Source: Ectocarpus siliculosus (Eukaryota; Sar; Phaeophyceae; Ectocarpales; Ectocarpaceae). From it: a DNA stretch of 64,000 nucleotides. A program made the translations under genes and the position numbers. The stretch spans positions 5,600,543 to 5,664,542 of the forward strand of contig FN649741.1 in assembly GCA_000310025.1 (NCBI GenBank), given 5' to 3'. Below are positions 34,901-46,552 of this stretch, piece after piece (the first letter of the stretch is position 1; each line of letters starts with the position of its first letter). The notes under the pieces are model-generated. The model was not told the origin of the DNA and did no database searches. It saw nothing but the letters and a program-made list of their open reading frames with translations.

Positions 34901-37900
34901 CTAGACTGCCCCGTGGGCCAACATGACGTCGGCAACTTTCATGAAACCGCTGATGGTAGCACCTGTGAGGAAAAATCGAAAACGAGAGGGTGTAGAAGGA
35001 CGTTCAGCGTTGAGAAGCTGGGCCAAGGAAAAATCATCTCCTGTTCGCATCCGCCAACAAACAAGCACCATCCAACTTGTCCCAGAACCATTGACATGCG
35101 GTAACGGTAACTGCACAATCATTTGTCACAAACTCATCTTTAACGAGTGAGGCACCCGGCATCCAACCGGAACCGGTTCATGACAGTCTTGGTAAATAAT
35201 TGACTTTGAGATGTACGACGAAATCGAGGCTCGGGGCAAAACAGGACGGTCGAGTGCATCACGAACAAAGCAAGTGTTTATACGCCAGGGTCGTTTCATA
35301 GTATGACAAGTAACAGCATCTGCACGAATGCTGTGCCTACCTGCTCCATAGTCCCCTCGAGCGTTGAATTCGGTAGCTGTTGCCTTGACATCAGCGAAAA
35401 TATCTTTCATTTTTTCTTCAACCCTGTCGTGAATGTTTTCCTTGGCTCCCACGGGGTTGGTGGCAAGGGCTAGCCCGCTGACTATGCCGCTCCCGGCCAG
35501 TGTAGCCACGTGAGGTGCAAACAAGAGCCCACGCTTGCGGAACACTGCCTTGGCCGCCTTAGTGCACGGGGCTGAGGCTCCCTCGATTACAGCAGAGCAC
35601 CCGGTGTCAGCCAGCAGTGTTGCTGCTGTCTCGTCGACCTCGTTCCGGTGAGAGCATGCGAAGGCCAAGTCACAAGGGATGTCGAAAATGTTCGCCGGCT
35701 CGGTATACTGCGCGGTCGTCGATGCGATAATGTATCTCCCCACCCGCGCTCCTCTCTCGGACTTGATCTTGACAATGGTGCGGAGCTTCGCCGAGTCGAT
35801 ACCCTCTGGTTCGTAGATGTGTCCACTTGAGTCCGAGAACGTGAGCGGAATGGCACCAAGCTGCAGCAGCTTCTCTGCAACATGAACCGCCACCTTTCCT
35901 GAGCCCGTAATTAGGCATCTTTTGCCCTTGAGCGAGTCACCCTTGTCTTCCAGCATGCACCTAGCAAATTCCACCACACCGTACCCGGTCGCCTCGGGAT
36001 AGGGCATTGCACCTCCCCAGAGCACTCCCCTCCCACGCTGGGCCACGTGATCGTTGATTCGCTTGTACTGACCGTACAAGTACCCGACCTCGGGAAGCCC
36101 GACTCCATAACCCATTGATGGCACGTCCAAGTCTGGTCCGATGTACTTGGTCATTTCGGTCATGTAGCTTTGGCAAAACCTGCCACAATGCAAGTTTTGG
36201 GTGTTCAAAGGACGAGTGATCAATTTTCCGCCAAACAAAGAAAAACGAACGAATGGCCTGCACAGGTGATGCAAAGGTATTGGAACGATTTGTTCGCTCC
36301 GGGTTTCCATGCTTTTCACAGTCGGAAACCTTCCCCCAAGCTACCACTTTGTTTGCCCCTGGGGATCGGTTCTCGTAGTGTCTGGGGGGTGTTTCCTTCA
36401 AAAACATTGTACGCATGTGTGAGACCACATTTTCACTGGATTTCTCGAAGGAGCACGATAAGGTCCCGGCACACCGACTGTTGTTGTGACCAGTCGTATT
36501 AGTGCCGGGGGTCCAAGACGAGCGGGTTTTTGAGCAATGTGAAGGAAGCCCTCCCGGTGTATACCCTTTTCCACTTGTATTAAAGGTACGATTCTCATGT
36601 CCCTCTGAGTCGGTCATGATGGGGAAAACTAAACTTTCTTGTTGCTTGGTACCTCCGAACGGTTTGTAGCTTGATATTCGACTGTCGACCAGCCACTGGG
36701 ATATTTTGCGTGATAGTGAGCAAAACCCACGACCGTTCTTTTACCTTCATCCCAGGAGGGAAATCACAGGCTCTAAACATCGGCCTTTTCCAATGCGATG
36801 CAGGGCCCAGACTTGATTCCACGGACGACCGAAATAAACTTACCCTCCTTTTCGACCAGAACAAGATCTACAGCGCACCGATTGACGATCTGTTGGCTTT
36901 TGAGGAGGAATAAAAGTAGGGCACTCTTCGTCGCACCGGTTTGGTTGTGCTCCGTCAAGAGACGACCGTGCTACATATTTGTCCCCAGAACTGGTCAATT
37001 GTAGGAGATATGCATACCTCACCCCAAAACCCCGGGAGTGGAGTGAAAGGGGGAACAGAACAGCGGAGATCTCAAGCACGCGATTCAAGCCAAGGGAGAA
37101 ACAGAGGTACCACTGGAAAGTCTCGCACATCAACCATACCCACCCGCCGTGGCCCAATCCCTTCCGCATGTGATAAAGCACAGCAACAGCAGATCTGGTG
37201 CCCGCTCTCTGACTACACAACAAGGAGTTTTGACGGTGCGATCTTCTTCCCGTTCGAAAATCTCACCATGTGTGTGTAATAAGACAGATGGGAGTCTTTG
37301 CTACAGCAGCAGCAGCAGCAGAGAGCGAAATTGAGGCATTGGTGCTTTGACGCAGTTGCTACGTGAGACTCAAAACGATCGGAATGATATCTTTCGCCGG
37401 ACAACATTAGGGCGGGGTACGAGGGGAACCAAACAAACGACGCCGCCTCCAGAAAGTGAAACACATGGAAAAGAAGGACATGAGAATAAGATATGACAAG
37501 CGATATAGAAGTATGCGAGACCATCCACGGTCACCACGGCTGGCTTTTTTTGTACGGTGCTCCTGCCACTTTCCACTACCTGCTGCCCGACCGGCTCTAT
37601 CGAGATTCGTGTGTGCCACCATCATTCACGATCTTGCCGGTGGCAGTGCTTTTTTTAGGTGCCGACCGTTTGGCGGTACTGCTGTAGCAAGGTTGAGTGT
37701 GTCACGGCGTGTGTGAGCTCCTCCGCCGTTAGTGTAGAATTTGACACTCCAGCGGGGAGCGGGTGCATCAGTCCTGAAGATCCGCTCGAACATTTCGGAT
37801 ACGCATGCATGAATTGAGGAAGTCTTCGCGCGTGCGTGGTTGCGTGGAAGCAACGTGTCTTGCATAACATCTCAGATATACTACTGCAAGGTATTGAGTC

Positions 37901-40711
37901 GAACCCCGCAGTTCATCACCCCGCCCTACTAGTAGCATACCACAAGGTTAACGTGGGAGGGTTGGTTCGGTTTACAGCGATTTAACAATGGTACTACCGT
38001 TAACTACGGAGTTTTTCCCCTGGGTAGGGGATCGTTTTTTTTTCTGAAACCAACCCCCCCGGGGGAAAATTGACGTAGCGCGGGGGGTTAGTTTTAATTT
38101 TTCCAACGCTACCCCGGGGGGAAGCCCTCGCCCGGGGCATTGTGCAAAATAATGATGGTCCACACACCACACACACACAGAGTGGCGAAACTGAGATAGA
38201 TAAGGTTTACGAGCAAGAGTTCAACTAGCAGAGGAAGGAGGAACGTAAAAGCAACGAAGGCGAAGAGCCAAAATACAGCAAGAGGTACCATTGCCTAAGC
38301 TCATGCACAAGAATTCGCAGTTTGTCCGCAGGAATAAGCTATTATTATGGTTCGGTTCTACCTTGAGTTGTGATAATCCAAAAATGTTACGGTTATTTTT
38401 TCCCTTCGTGCGCAAGGTTTCGTCAGAGCATGCTATGGTACGTTTCAGCTGACTCCAGGGATGATAAATTCAAGAAATAGATGAGAAAAGGAGAGCACTT
38501 CACCCATAAAACAACGGCGAGGGCCAAGTGACAAACGGTACACCAAAATCTCGCTCGAAGCGCAGATCTGCAAATAAATGAATTTTCCGTCCCACATCAT
38601 GCTTTTTGTGCTCCGCGATGCAACAAAATCGACTCAGAGAACAACGGAATTACACCCTCCCCGAGGGGAACTCGTGGGGAAACTGGTACCCCGGGGGGAA
38701 ATTGAATTACCTGGGGGGATTTTTTTTTTTGGTCGAAAACGATCTGCCCCGGGGCTAAATCAACGAAACCATGCTTCCAGGCCGAAAAGGTAATGGGGGG
38801 GGGGGAGACTCTACTAGGGAGGAAAAACTCCGTAGGTTGCGGTAATTGTCTTCATCGTGGGTCTGAACGAACCACCGTCGACCCACCACCACAACTTGCA
38901 TCAAACCATCAGTATGGAAACTGGACCCACCTCTGAATTTCTGCTTCACTCTTGTTGTGGGGGTTGAAGTCGGCTCCGCCTGCCGCGGCCCCCAAGTTGC
39001 TTCCGGTGAGGGCGTTAGCAAAGACAGTTTCCATCCCGAGCGCCTTGCAACCATCGCTGCTCATACCCCCGACAAAGTGTAGTCCACCTTCGTATGGCCC
39101 AAGCGCGCTGGAATATTGGACCCTGAACCCACGGTTCATTCGGGAGTTCCCGTTATCGTCTAGCCAGGCCTGGAATCAACGGGTGGCGAAACAGCGTGTT
39201 GGCCCATATCTACCCAACTTTCAGAGAGGCGTTCACGGTTTCGCTAAGCCCTGAAACAGCAGAGATGGACGACGCTTCCTGCAACAGCAGTGATATGGAG
39301 TGACTTCCACGAACACAATCAGAGACAGTCTTGCCCCCCGTGTTCTCTATCGCAATCCACACGTACCACACGGAACTGAATGGCGCGCTCCGGCTCCAGA
39401 AGCTGCTTGGCGATCCAAGCGTACTTAGGAGCCCGGTCAAAGACGGGAGCCAGGGCTGGAAGTAGGTCTTGCAGAGACTCCAAAAAGTCTGTTGAGTGAG
39501 GATCTTTGCGGAGAGCTTCTTGGAGAAGCATCTCGGTCGCCTCAGCGCCGGTCCTGAATTGCTGGTCCCCCTGAGTAATTCCACGGTACGTTATATAATG
39601 AAACAGAAGCACGAACGTAAACTTAAATGCATAATCGCCTCCAACTGTTTGTATTTTCAACATCATACGGCGAAGCTCAGGTAGTGCTCATGTGCTGGTC
39701 TGTAAACCGTTCCTGGGGCCCCTCGCTTTTGCTATTTTTTGGGTGATTTCGATAACACGACGTGATGAATGTCTTGTCTCGAGTGCATCGCTCATGAACC
39801 ATGCTGCTCCCCGCCGTGGCAGACAATTTACCACATTTTCCCACCTTGGGAATCGAAGTTAACTCACCATTCAGATCAACGGGTGTTCCCGTGACTTCGT
39901 ACATCACAAGTCTTGCGTAATATTTATCGTAGTTCGTCCGTAGATGGGACTCATGAACGAATGTTGCAACGGCCCGTATGCAACCCGCAAATGGTTCGCA
40001 TTGGCTTCCAAAAAAACACGTCCGCATGATTGTATTCTCCGACTACGACTTGGAGGGTAACACATACGCTGCACTGATGACAGCATCATTACCTCTGAGC
40101 GCCATGTTGGCACCAAGAGGCCTGTGTGCTCTCGAGGTTGCTGGCTCTTTCCAAACATGAACACGAAAAACGTTTGCATTTTCAGGCGTCTTCAGCACAC
40201 CAGCACTCTCGTGGACGATGATGTCACTTCGTCCGTTTCGAACACAACCCTGCCCATCGGCGCATGCGTTGCTTTGCTCAGTCATCCAGCCGGTTTCCCT
40301 CTAACCCACTCGCTTTTGCTGGGCCGAGCGCGAGATCCCCAGTGTGCACTCATGACACCACGACCGTGCTCCGAATACGACCATCGTACACGCACCTACG
40401 CGCACATGACACATGTCCTACAACTGCTGTTTACAATTACTCAGGTAAATACGTGAATACCCAACACACACCTCCCGTCGAAATAGTGGTTTGTTGCGCC
40501 ATGTCTTTTGCCCAGAGCCAGAACCATGAACTCCACCAAACCGGTAAAGCGGGCTGACGGTGTCTTGCTTGATGCGAAGGCTGGTCTTCGACCTTGTCAC
40601 GAGCGAGCGCGACGTAGGAGGCGCTTGGTTGAAGTTTACCGCTCGCGTCGGCGTCTTTGCACGCGTCGTGATCGCCTGCAGCCTCAACATGCTGCTTGCT
40701 CGGGTGGCCAT
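34901..40711 (-). CDS. Glutamate dehydrogenase-like protein lacking catalytic residues
   Basis: Five exons: 40711-40472, 39570-39367, 39169-38931, 36179-35341 and 34962-34901; 527 residues, all phases consistent. The fold is that of hexameric bacterial-type GDH: ERAIQFRV, WLDDNGNSRMNRGFRVQYSS, FCQSYMTEMTKYIGPD, EVGYLYGQYKRI, PEATGYGVVEFA, a GSGKVAVHVAEKLL dinucleotide motif, and C-terminal ISGFMKVADVMLAHGAV. The active site is altered. In Clostridium symbiosum numbering Lys89 is Glu (PYEGGLHF for PYKGGLRF), Lys113 is Ala (VFANALTG), Lys125 is Ala (GAAAGGADF for GGAKGGSDF) and Asp165 is Gly (VPSMGYGVG for VPAGDLGVG). It is therefore predicted not to be an active GDH. The Arg/Ser/Thr-rich N-terminus (MATRASSMLRLQAITTRAKT) resembles a mitochondrial presequence. 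It shares a 363-bp upstream region with SRRM1. Intron 3 (36180-38930) is 2.75 kb and holds a transposon. Confidence 0.88.
36756..36913 (+). other. Possible terminal exon of an unknown gene inside a GDH-like intron
   Basis: A pyrimidine-rich CAG acceptor precedes an open frame ending in a stop at 36913. Its product (KSQALNIGLFQCDAGP, then LTLLFDQNKIYSAP, ending AFEEE) looks like folded protein rather than repeat translation. No family is recognised and no upstream exon was found. It lies antisense to the GDH-like gene. Confidence 0.3.
38004..38835. mobile_element. TIR-bearing DNA element in GDH-like intron 3
   Basis: CTACGGAGTTTTTCC at 38004-38018 recurs inverted at 38821-38835, bounding about 830 bp. 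The interior is rich in G/C runs (CCCCGGGGG-type blocks) at both ends and has no transposase frame. The target-site duplication is not obvious. It looks like a non-autonomous DNA transposon (MITE-like). Confidence 0.5.
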
Positions 40712-41074
40712 GCTTGAGATAATTCCGTTGTCGCCTGTATTCTATCCCGCTCTTCTTGGTATTTTCCTTTTCTCTCCCCCCACTACAAGCTGTGCTAGTG
40801 CAAAGAAGCACAGACAGAAGCAAGTGCAGAGTGGGTCTGCTGTCTGCCAGCTGCTGTGGGATGAAGGTCTGCCCCCCACCTGAAATGGACCAACACCCCC
40901 CTTGCCCTTTCTTTCAACATTTAGCGGTGCCCCCGGGTACACTTGACACTGCTTGACTTGACCTACATATAGCTAGGGAGGAGAGCAGAGACAAGCGAGA
41001 GCGAGAGAGAGAGACGAAAGAAAAGGAGAGCGAGTAGCCGGATCCACGTCTGCCTTGGCCAAGTATTTCTCGCC
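40712..41074. promoter_or_regulatory. Shared head-to-head promoter region, GDH-like and SRRM1
   Basis: 363 bp between divergent start codons. The SRRM1-proximal side has a purine-rich (GAGA) tract at about 40978-41035, a likely 5' UTR or proximal promoter element. Confidence 0.6.
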
Positions 41075-44000
41075 ATGTCTTCAAATTTCTTCCGAGGAAC
41101 CACGGCAGGTGAGTACTTCAGCTGTGATACATCGGTGATCCTCAACGACAACGACGATGCCAGATACAGCAGTAGTAGATTATGCATAGGGTACAATGTA
41201 CACGGCAATGGTTTGGTACGTACAGTGTAGCCCAGTGTGCGTGTGCTGCTGTTGTTATGTAATGCTTCGTTGCTTGGGATGGGCATCAGTTGCCATTTGT
41301 TGACTATGCCATGATATGTTGTGTGCAGGCCACCCTGTTGACGATTATTGTCGTACAGCAGTCGAACCTCGGTGAAGGGTTTTGGCAGACAAGAATATAT
41401 TGATGCCGACTACAGCAGCAGTAATTTTTGAAAACAAACGCAAGAGCACCAGAAAATGAAAAACAGACACACAGCAGCACCAGTCGGAAGGCATCGCGAA
41501 AAACAGAAATCGTTGATTCTCGCACAGGCCGGCAGTAGAGGCTGCTCAAACCATACATTTCACGCGTCTACTGTACCTCCACACGCCTCCTTTGAAATCC
41601 AAGAAAAAAATTCACACTTTTCTAAATTCAAGTCAAGGGAGCCAAAACGGCAGGCCCTTACAAGTAAGGTCGGGGCACAACAACTGGGATTTTGTCTCAC
41701 TGCGGTATGTCCAATGGATATGTCAAGCGATTCACTCGCGTGTACGCAGCAGACTCGGCTTCAAGTGGACGAGGGAACGGGACGGCTGAATCGTTCCCGG
41801 GACAAAGAGTAAAGCAGCGCAGAAGAAGGGAAGAAATAATCCATGCGTATTCATTGGGGGACAATTCCGCAATATCCCCGGCTTCCTGCTGATAGCGTGT
41901 GCGAGACATTTGTCGACGGGAAGGTTGGCTGTAGATTGGTACCACCTGCAGACTGTGGAACGTCGGCGAGCGCGTAACAACCACAGGATGATATCTACAG
42001 GACACATGAAAAGACAAGACTTTGTTCGCCTTGTCCGACATTGGCTTTAGTTGGTCCTGTACACGAGGCTTGTTCCTCGAGGAACCCAGGGACAAACTGG
42101 TTTTGATCGATGCGTTGCACGATCATCGCAACACCGCCGTGTCATCGACCATTCATTGAGCGAGGTCCCTTTTATGTTCCCTTCCCATGGGTGAACTTTG
42201 GACTCTTTTTTTGGTTCTGCTTTCGAAGCGGATGTATTTATGGGCAGTGGATATGTGCCGGGTACACGCCAAACACGTGGACACCAGTACCTGCGCTGCA
42301 GCCAGTGTTTTCAATAAGTTGAAAACTAAGTGTACCGCCTTTGAACGCGAGCAATGCTGCGTGTGCAGAACTACCATTGACGCCCTTCCTGCGGCGGTCC
42401 AAGTTGTTTTTTCTTAACTGCTGGGCATGTGTGCAGATTAAATGCAAAACGACCGCAGAGTGGAACGTGAGCATGCTGGTGTGCTTCCGTGAACCAGCCA
42501 TGCCTATTTCCGGTAAAAGCGTGATGAAACTTGCTAAGACATTCACCATTTGCTACCCCCTCGTCTCGTCTTCCTTTTGTCTCTTGTGCCGCCGTTTGGT
42601 TTCAGAACAAGATAGTCGTTGGGGCGATGCAGAGAAGAAGCTTCTGCGCCGAACGAAGTTTAGCAAAGTGTTGGAACAGAAGGTGTGAGATGCGTCACAA
42701 CACGATGTAGACTACTTGGCATGAGCTAGTGTATCTGTTTTTTTCTTTCAGGGAGACGCCAGATTGGTTGGAACATTCTTGTCGGTGCACAAATAGTCTC
42801 TATCCGGCCGAGCGTTTGTATGTAGATACACTTTTTCACGTTGATGTGTAGGTTATCCTGTTGTGGAGAGGGCGCTAATAACCTGCCCTTGTTTCGGTTC
42901 AAGCGTAGCACCCGACGATATACGGGTACGTTCTTGGACCTCATTTGCAGGTCAACATGAAGAAGGTCAATATGGACGTGATGCAGCGATGGATCGCGCA
43001 GCGGATAACGTCGCTGCTCGGATTTGAGGACGACATTGTGGTGGGCACATGCATCAACTACCTGTCGGAGGAGGTATGCATAGTTTATGGTTCCCTGTTG
43101 TGACGAGCGCTTGAGTCGACGTGTGTAAACATTACTGCTGGCCATCACAAGCTTGACGGTATTTTACCGTAGGTCACATGATACAAGATACGACAGCCCC
43201 TGGATCGAGCTTCAAACCTTGGCTACACTCGACGAAGAGGTACCAAAATCAGATGATAACGTTTTCGAAAAGTTCTCGACGAGACGGTTCCAACACCACC
43301 ATTTTCGGCGGGTAATCGAGCTTTGAAAATCGGTCCAGCGGGAGCGATATCTCATGCGACCTACGGTATTGTGGAGCAGAGTGAGGTTGTCAAACACCGG
43401 CGCGCGAAACGATCAACTGCGTGGGTTCCATGAACGAGTCTTTGTTTCGTACCGTTTGTCCTTTTTTTTTTGTCTTGACTTCAAATCAGCGCTCACAGCA
43501 CTAGTGCCGTTTACTCCAACGCATGGTCACACAGAAGGGCCCCTCTCTAACCTCCCCTCCTGCCGTACGTTGCCTTCGGTTTTTAGTGCGAAAAGAGTTC
43601 AGCACTCTCTTCCCTCTGTGTACACACGAACTATTATAGCGCTATCCACTAGGTCAGGAGCGGAAGCGAGAGAAAAACTCACTTTGCAAGAAAAGCTCGC
43701 TTACGCCGGGATTCGAACACCTGACCTGACCTCTAGAAGGTTCCGAGGATACCAACTAGACCACCGGGGCGACCGGCTATAGTTATCAATGAATCTGTCT
43801 ACGTTTGTTTATTTCGTCACGAAGTACAGCAGTGTAGGGACAGCGCGAATAGCAACGGTGACACCTCGCTTCACAGCAGTACGCCCAGTGGATAAAGCTC
43901 GACGTCCAAGCCTTTTGGAAGAATCGCAGTTGTTTTTCACACGTTTTGTGGCAGGCAGGGTCCTTTTTTCGGATATTTGTAGAGTGTTTCATGTCGAACG

Positions 44001-46447
44001 GGTGTTTTCGACACGGGTATGCATCGGCCCCGTTGCTCAGCTCTGCGATTTCTCTGTACTGCGACTTGTGTGCGCTCCATGGCTTCTGCTTCACATCTTA
44101 CAATGTCTCACTCTCCGTCAGCCATCCAAGCCAGAGATCACCCGCTCTGCAGAGTGCTTGATTTGAGCAAACAGGGCGACAACGTGAACTAGATGTGATG
44201 TGTTGTAAGATGGTTACCTGTTCTTCAACAGGGTTACGAGAACCGCGGCAATCCACAAGCAGCTCGTGATTGTATTGTTGATCGCAGGAGGGACGCATAG
44301 CACTCAGCCCCCCGCCGTACGGTCTGGAACAACTGTAGAAGTCGGTTCGACTAAGGTGTTTGACACGTAAGTGTTCATGTAATGGCACGGGGACAGCAGT
44401 TGTACTCAGATTTTTATGCGTCGTGTTGTTTCGTGGCTGCCTGTCACCCGTTCCTCGAGTTCTTGAGGACAGAACTTAGTCAACAGACCTCGGCTTTTTA
44501 TTGTACTTCGAAGAGATTTGTGAATGGTTTAAATGTCCTCGATGGTTCCGATTGACCGCTAGTCCCGATGCCCATAGGTTGCCGGTGGGAGATTGATACA
44601 TGTTGGTACGATCATGTCTGTTCTACAAGACGGACAACTCGACTCTTGTTGTGGTGCGTGGAACGCCATGAATAGTTTTTTGGCAACAACGGGGTAGAGC
44701 GATTTTTGACGAGAGTGGAGATATTTGCGCAATAAGACACGCCGCCAGGTCCGCGTCATCAACACGTTTCCATGATACACAACACCGGGGACCTAGGTCC
44801 GTCTTACGCCGCCCATTCAGGCATGCGCTAATGCAATCAATCCCTTACAGCCCAGCGACGCCATGATGTTTCAGCAGATCTTTGAGGCCTACTGGTGTAT
44901 TGCAGTACCTGCACGTTCTCAGGCATCGGGCCTTGTCATTGAAATGTGCCATGGTTGCGTATACAACATGGGTCCGTTTTCAGGGGAAGCTGGACCCGAA
45001 GAAGCTACAGCTGCAGCTCACAGGATTCCTGGAGAAGTCCACTGGGATGTTCATGGAAGAGCTTTGGGGACTCTTGGTGGACGCTCAAAGTAGCCTAGGG
45101 GGGATTCCGTCAGCATTTCTTCAGGACAAGAAACAAGAACTACTCCAACAGAAGGTTCGTTGATGCCTTTTTTATGAGTGTTTGGAGGAGGTGAAGACTC
45201 AGTAAGGGCAAGATCTCTGGCGGCCTCAACGTTCATCACGAAGGTCTTTGACATGTTCTTGTTGTCTCCACGTTGGAAAACCGTCCCGGTCTCGGTCATT
45301 TCCTACTAGTGTTCGTACTGGTCCACAAGCCCACTACCCAAAAGAACGGTACACAAGATATATATGACTATGCATACGGTACATATTAGCCGACACACGT
45401 CATCGTCTTGATTGCGTTGTTTCTCAGGAACAGGAGGCCAAGCAAGAAGAGGAGCTACGCAGGAGGATGGTGGAACATCAGCAGGAGCTGGAACGGACCG
45501 CCGCGTTAGCACAGGCGTAAGTACGAGCGCGCGAAACAACGCCTTGCTTGGTGCCCGCCGTTGTCTTCGGTGTTGAGGCAGGGTGAATAAAAGAAGAACG
45601 TGTTGAGAGTGTTTCAAGGCACAATGCGAAAACACCTAGCCGAGTTTGTCGTGTCCTTTTGCCGTACACATGCGTTCTGTTCCACTGTTCAGACATGCAC
45701 CAACGGAGCAAGATGCTAGCTCGAGCGCTGCGCCAATCCTGACTCGCCCGGGCAAAAGGCGCGCGAGCCGTTGGGGTGTTTCTCAAGTCAGTGTCGCGAC
45801 AACATCAGACGCGACGACCCCAGATGCGGAAAAAGTCGTTGTCCCAGGCACTGATGCTCCTGCTGCCGTTGGTGGCGACTCTGAAATGGTGAGGTTAAAC
45901 TTGGTTGGTGCTCGCACGGCGAGTTGGCTTTTGAGTCCCTCCACCAAACGAAAACGAAAACATCATCGATCGATGATGCGTTTGGCATGCACCCCTTGTC
46001 GTTGTCCAACCGCGGGTGACAATTCAGCATTTTTTTGGGAATCCTAGGTGGCATACAAATCACTAGAGTTCTCGACGGTAGACAATGTGATGTTGGAACG
46101 TTCCTACACCCCCTCTCCCCACGCTGCGTTGGTGCCTCTAATTTCGTGCCGTCTGCGTGCAGCACAACGGCGATCGAAGTCCCTCCGACATATCCAGCAG
46201 TCGACATGACGATGGAGGTCGTCGAAAGGAAAAGCGGAAGTCTAAGAAGAGTAGGCACGGGAAAAAATCTGACCGTAAGAAGCACCGACGGTCCAGGAAG
46301 ACTGAGGCGTCTGAAAGAAGCGGCGACGAAGGCACCTCAAGCGAAGAAGACGAACAGGGTGACAAATCTGCGGTGGACGTTGAAGAGGCCCTCAGACAGA
46401 GGCTCCTAGCGTCCAGGAAGGAAAGGCACACCCAAGGAGATGACTGA
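41075..46447 (+). CDS. SRRM1: PWI-domain splicing factor, SRRM1-type
   Basis: Seven exons: 41075-41108, 42606-42682, 42951-43073, 44984-45154, 45428-45516, 45693-45888 and 46163-46447; 324 residues, every phase consistent. The N-terminus MSSNFFRGTTAEQDSRW matches human SRRM1 MDAGFFRGTSAEQDNRF. The PWI domain follows: VNMKKVNMDVMQRWIAQRI, SLLGFEDDIV, LQLQLTGFLEKSTG, FMEELWGLL and GGIPSAFLQDKK. The signature Pro-Trp-Ile is Arg-Trp-Ile here. A charged helical segment and a Lys/Arg/Ser-rich tail (RRKEKRKSKKSRHGKKSDRK) replace the long RS repeats of animals. SRRM1 is a nuclear splicing coactivator that binds nucleic acid through PWI. Intron 1 (41109-42605) and intron 3 (43074-44983) are long; intron 3 holds a MITE and a SINE head. 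Confidence 0.92.
43165..43368 (-). mobile_element. Older copy of the TACCGTA-ended MITE family
   Basis: About 204 bp with TACCGTAGGTC/GACCTACGGTA ends and flanking TA, lying in SRRM1 intron 3. Reversed, its interior matches the element at 58277-58497 (shared GTTGGAACCGTCTCGT). TIRs are more diverged than in that copy. Confidence 0.8.
43703..43770 (-). repeat. tRNA-derived SINE head (pseudo-tRNA)
   Basis: Read on the minus strand, an A-box-like TGGTCTAGTTGG (43763-43752) and a B-box-like GTGTTCGAATCC (43720-43709) have tRNA-like spacing. The acceptor and anticodon stems do not pair, so it is not a functional tRNA. It aligns over its length with the segment at 55732-55800. Confidence 0.6.
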
Positions 46448-46552
46448 GATGCGCCCAAAATCATGGAAGTTTCAGCAAGAACGAGGCGCCTTCTGCGAGA
46501 GAAAACCTCATCACCTTGAGTATCAACACCCAAAGACGACTGTCCGATTTCC
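46448..46552. other. 105-bp tail-to-tail gap between SRRM1 and FARS2 coding ends
   Basis: The stop codons of the convergent genes are 105 bp apart, so their 3' UTRs must overlap or be very short. Confidence 0.8.

Noticed and set aside
44851-44929. Candidate extra SRRM1 exon starting PSDAMMFQQ after a good acceptor
   Set aside because: Joining 43073 directly to 44984 keeps phase and matches the residue spacing of plant SRRM1; the extra exon has no good in-phase donor.
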